Source: Pseudomonadota bacterium
Lineage (GTDB): Bacteria > Pseudomonadota > Alphaproteobacteria > Rhizobiales > Xanthobacteraceae
Reading direction: 5' to 3'
DNA length: 14,437 bases
Assembly (NCBI GenBank): GCA_963205465.1
Contig: CAUJKG010000267.1
Location: forward strand, 1 to 14,437
The position numbers and the translations under genes were made by a program. Positions 14,058 to 14,437 of the stretch are shown here, piece by piece (the stretch's first letter is position 1; each line of letters opens with the position of its first letter). The notes beneath the pieces are model-generated. The model saw only the letters and a program-made list of their open reading frames with translations. It searched no databases and was not told the DNA's origin.

Positions 14058-14437
14058 ATGTCCTTCGAGGTCGATCAGCTTTACCTGTTTTATTTTCTGG
14101 CCGCGATCTCCGCGATCCTGCTCGGCGAAGCAGCTTATCTGTTTTTCTACAACAGGGCGTCCTATCGCAGTCAGCTCAACCGCCGCCTGCGGCTGATGAA
14201 GGACCAGGCGAACCGCGAGCAGATCCTCGTGCAATTGCGGCGCGAGCGCTCGCTGACCGCAGCCGGCACTTATACGAGCGCGTTCACGTCGCTGAACCGG
14301 CTCGTGCTGCAATCAGGTCTGAAGCTCGGCGTGGAAAAACTCCTGATCATTTGCGCCATTCTCTTCGCTGCCGGCTTTTTCGCGGTCTGGATGATCCGCG
14401 ATAATTTCCTGCAGGCGGCAATTGGCGCCGCTTTTTG
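14058..14437 (+). CDS. tadB: Tad pilus inner-membrane platform protein TadB, N-terminal part (runs off window)
   Basis: The 126 visible codons have a hydrophobic N-terminal segment (about residues 5-28, LYLFYFLAAISAILLGEAAYLFF), a basic amphipathic stretch (SQLNRRLRLMKDQANREQILVQLRRE) and a second membrane segment (about 95-113, LLIICAILFAAGFFAVWM). This is the usual opening of TadB, one of the two GspF-like platform proteins. The diagnostic T2SSF domain would lie past the edge, so the call leans on position directly after cpaF. Start: ATG 14058 is used. GTG 14049 is in frame three codons upstream and overlaps the cpaF stop as GTGA, a common coupled arrangement; neither has a strong ribosome site. 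Confidence 0.82.
   Translation, partial: MSFEVDQLYLFYFLAAISAILLGEAAYLFFYNRASYRSQLNRRLRLMKDQANREQILVQLRRERSLTAAGTYTSAFTSLNRLVLQSGLKLGVEKLLIICAILFAAGFFAVWMIRDNFLQAAIGAAF

Noticed and set aside
1..14437. CRISPR, tRNA/rRNA, transposase or defence-type genes
   Set aside because: No direct-repeat arrays, no tRNA-like cloverleaf and no transposase or nuclease motifs were seen; the genes and base composition are uniform across the window.

Overview
The window looks like a chromosomal segment of a GC-rich alphaproteobacterium, most likely Hyphomicrobiales (Bradyrhizobium/Rhodopseudomonas/Xanthobacteraceae-like). This rests on the protein styles (CpaB-C-E-F set, IclR regulator, FadJ-like multifunctional enzyme), frequent GTG/TTG starts, and an intergenic palindrome of the GCATGATCC...CGGGATCA kind common in that order. 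The lineage call is inference. I see no tRNA, rRNA, CRISPR array, insertion sequence or prophage.

Layout. (1) Positions 1-915, minus strand: 5' part of a bifunctional enoyl-CoA hydratase/3-hydroxyacyl-CoA dehydrogenase, divergent from an IclR-family regulator (1134-1958). Between them is a 21-bp near-perfect palindrome (1042-1062), a likely operator. (2) 1959-2316: a long leader or regulatory region full of inverted repeats. (3) 2317-7054: a two-gene operon. The first gene is a REC-PAS-GGDEF-EAL cyclic-di-GMP protein. The second, 10 nt downstream, is an RpfC-type hybrid histidine kinase with N-terminal GRPDSEH segment, membrane domain, HisKA/HATPase, an extra degenerate receiver, a true receiver and Hpt. 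The operon ends in a stem-loop plus T-run terminator. (4) 7118-8083, minus strand, convergent: an RpfF-type crotonase, the synthase of diffusible signal factor (DSF), with both catalytic glutamates. (5) 8084-8503: divergent intergenic region shared by rpfF and the next operon. (6) 8504 to the window end: Tad/Flp pilus operon cpaB, cpaC (secretin), a very short lipoprotein in the cpaD position, cpaE/tadZ, cpaF/tadA, and the start of tadB, which runs off the edge.

How the parts fit. RpfF would make a cis-2-unsaturated fatty-acid signal and RpfC would sense it. The kinase phosphorelay would pass to the co-transcribed REC-PAS-GGDEF-EAL protein and change cyclic-di-GMP. The adjacent Tad pilus cluster is a plausible surface-attachment output. 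In Xanthomonas the RpfC partner is RpfG (REC-HD-GYP); in Burkholderia the DSF receptor is RpfR (PAS-GGDEF-EAL). Here the partner combines the receiver of the first with the PAS-GGDEF-EAL core of the second. This rewired DSF/cyclic-di-GMP circuit next to pilus genes is the most interesting item in the window. Individual gene identities are well supported by motifs; the wiring is inference.
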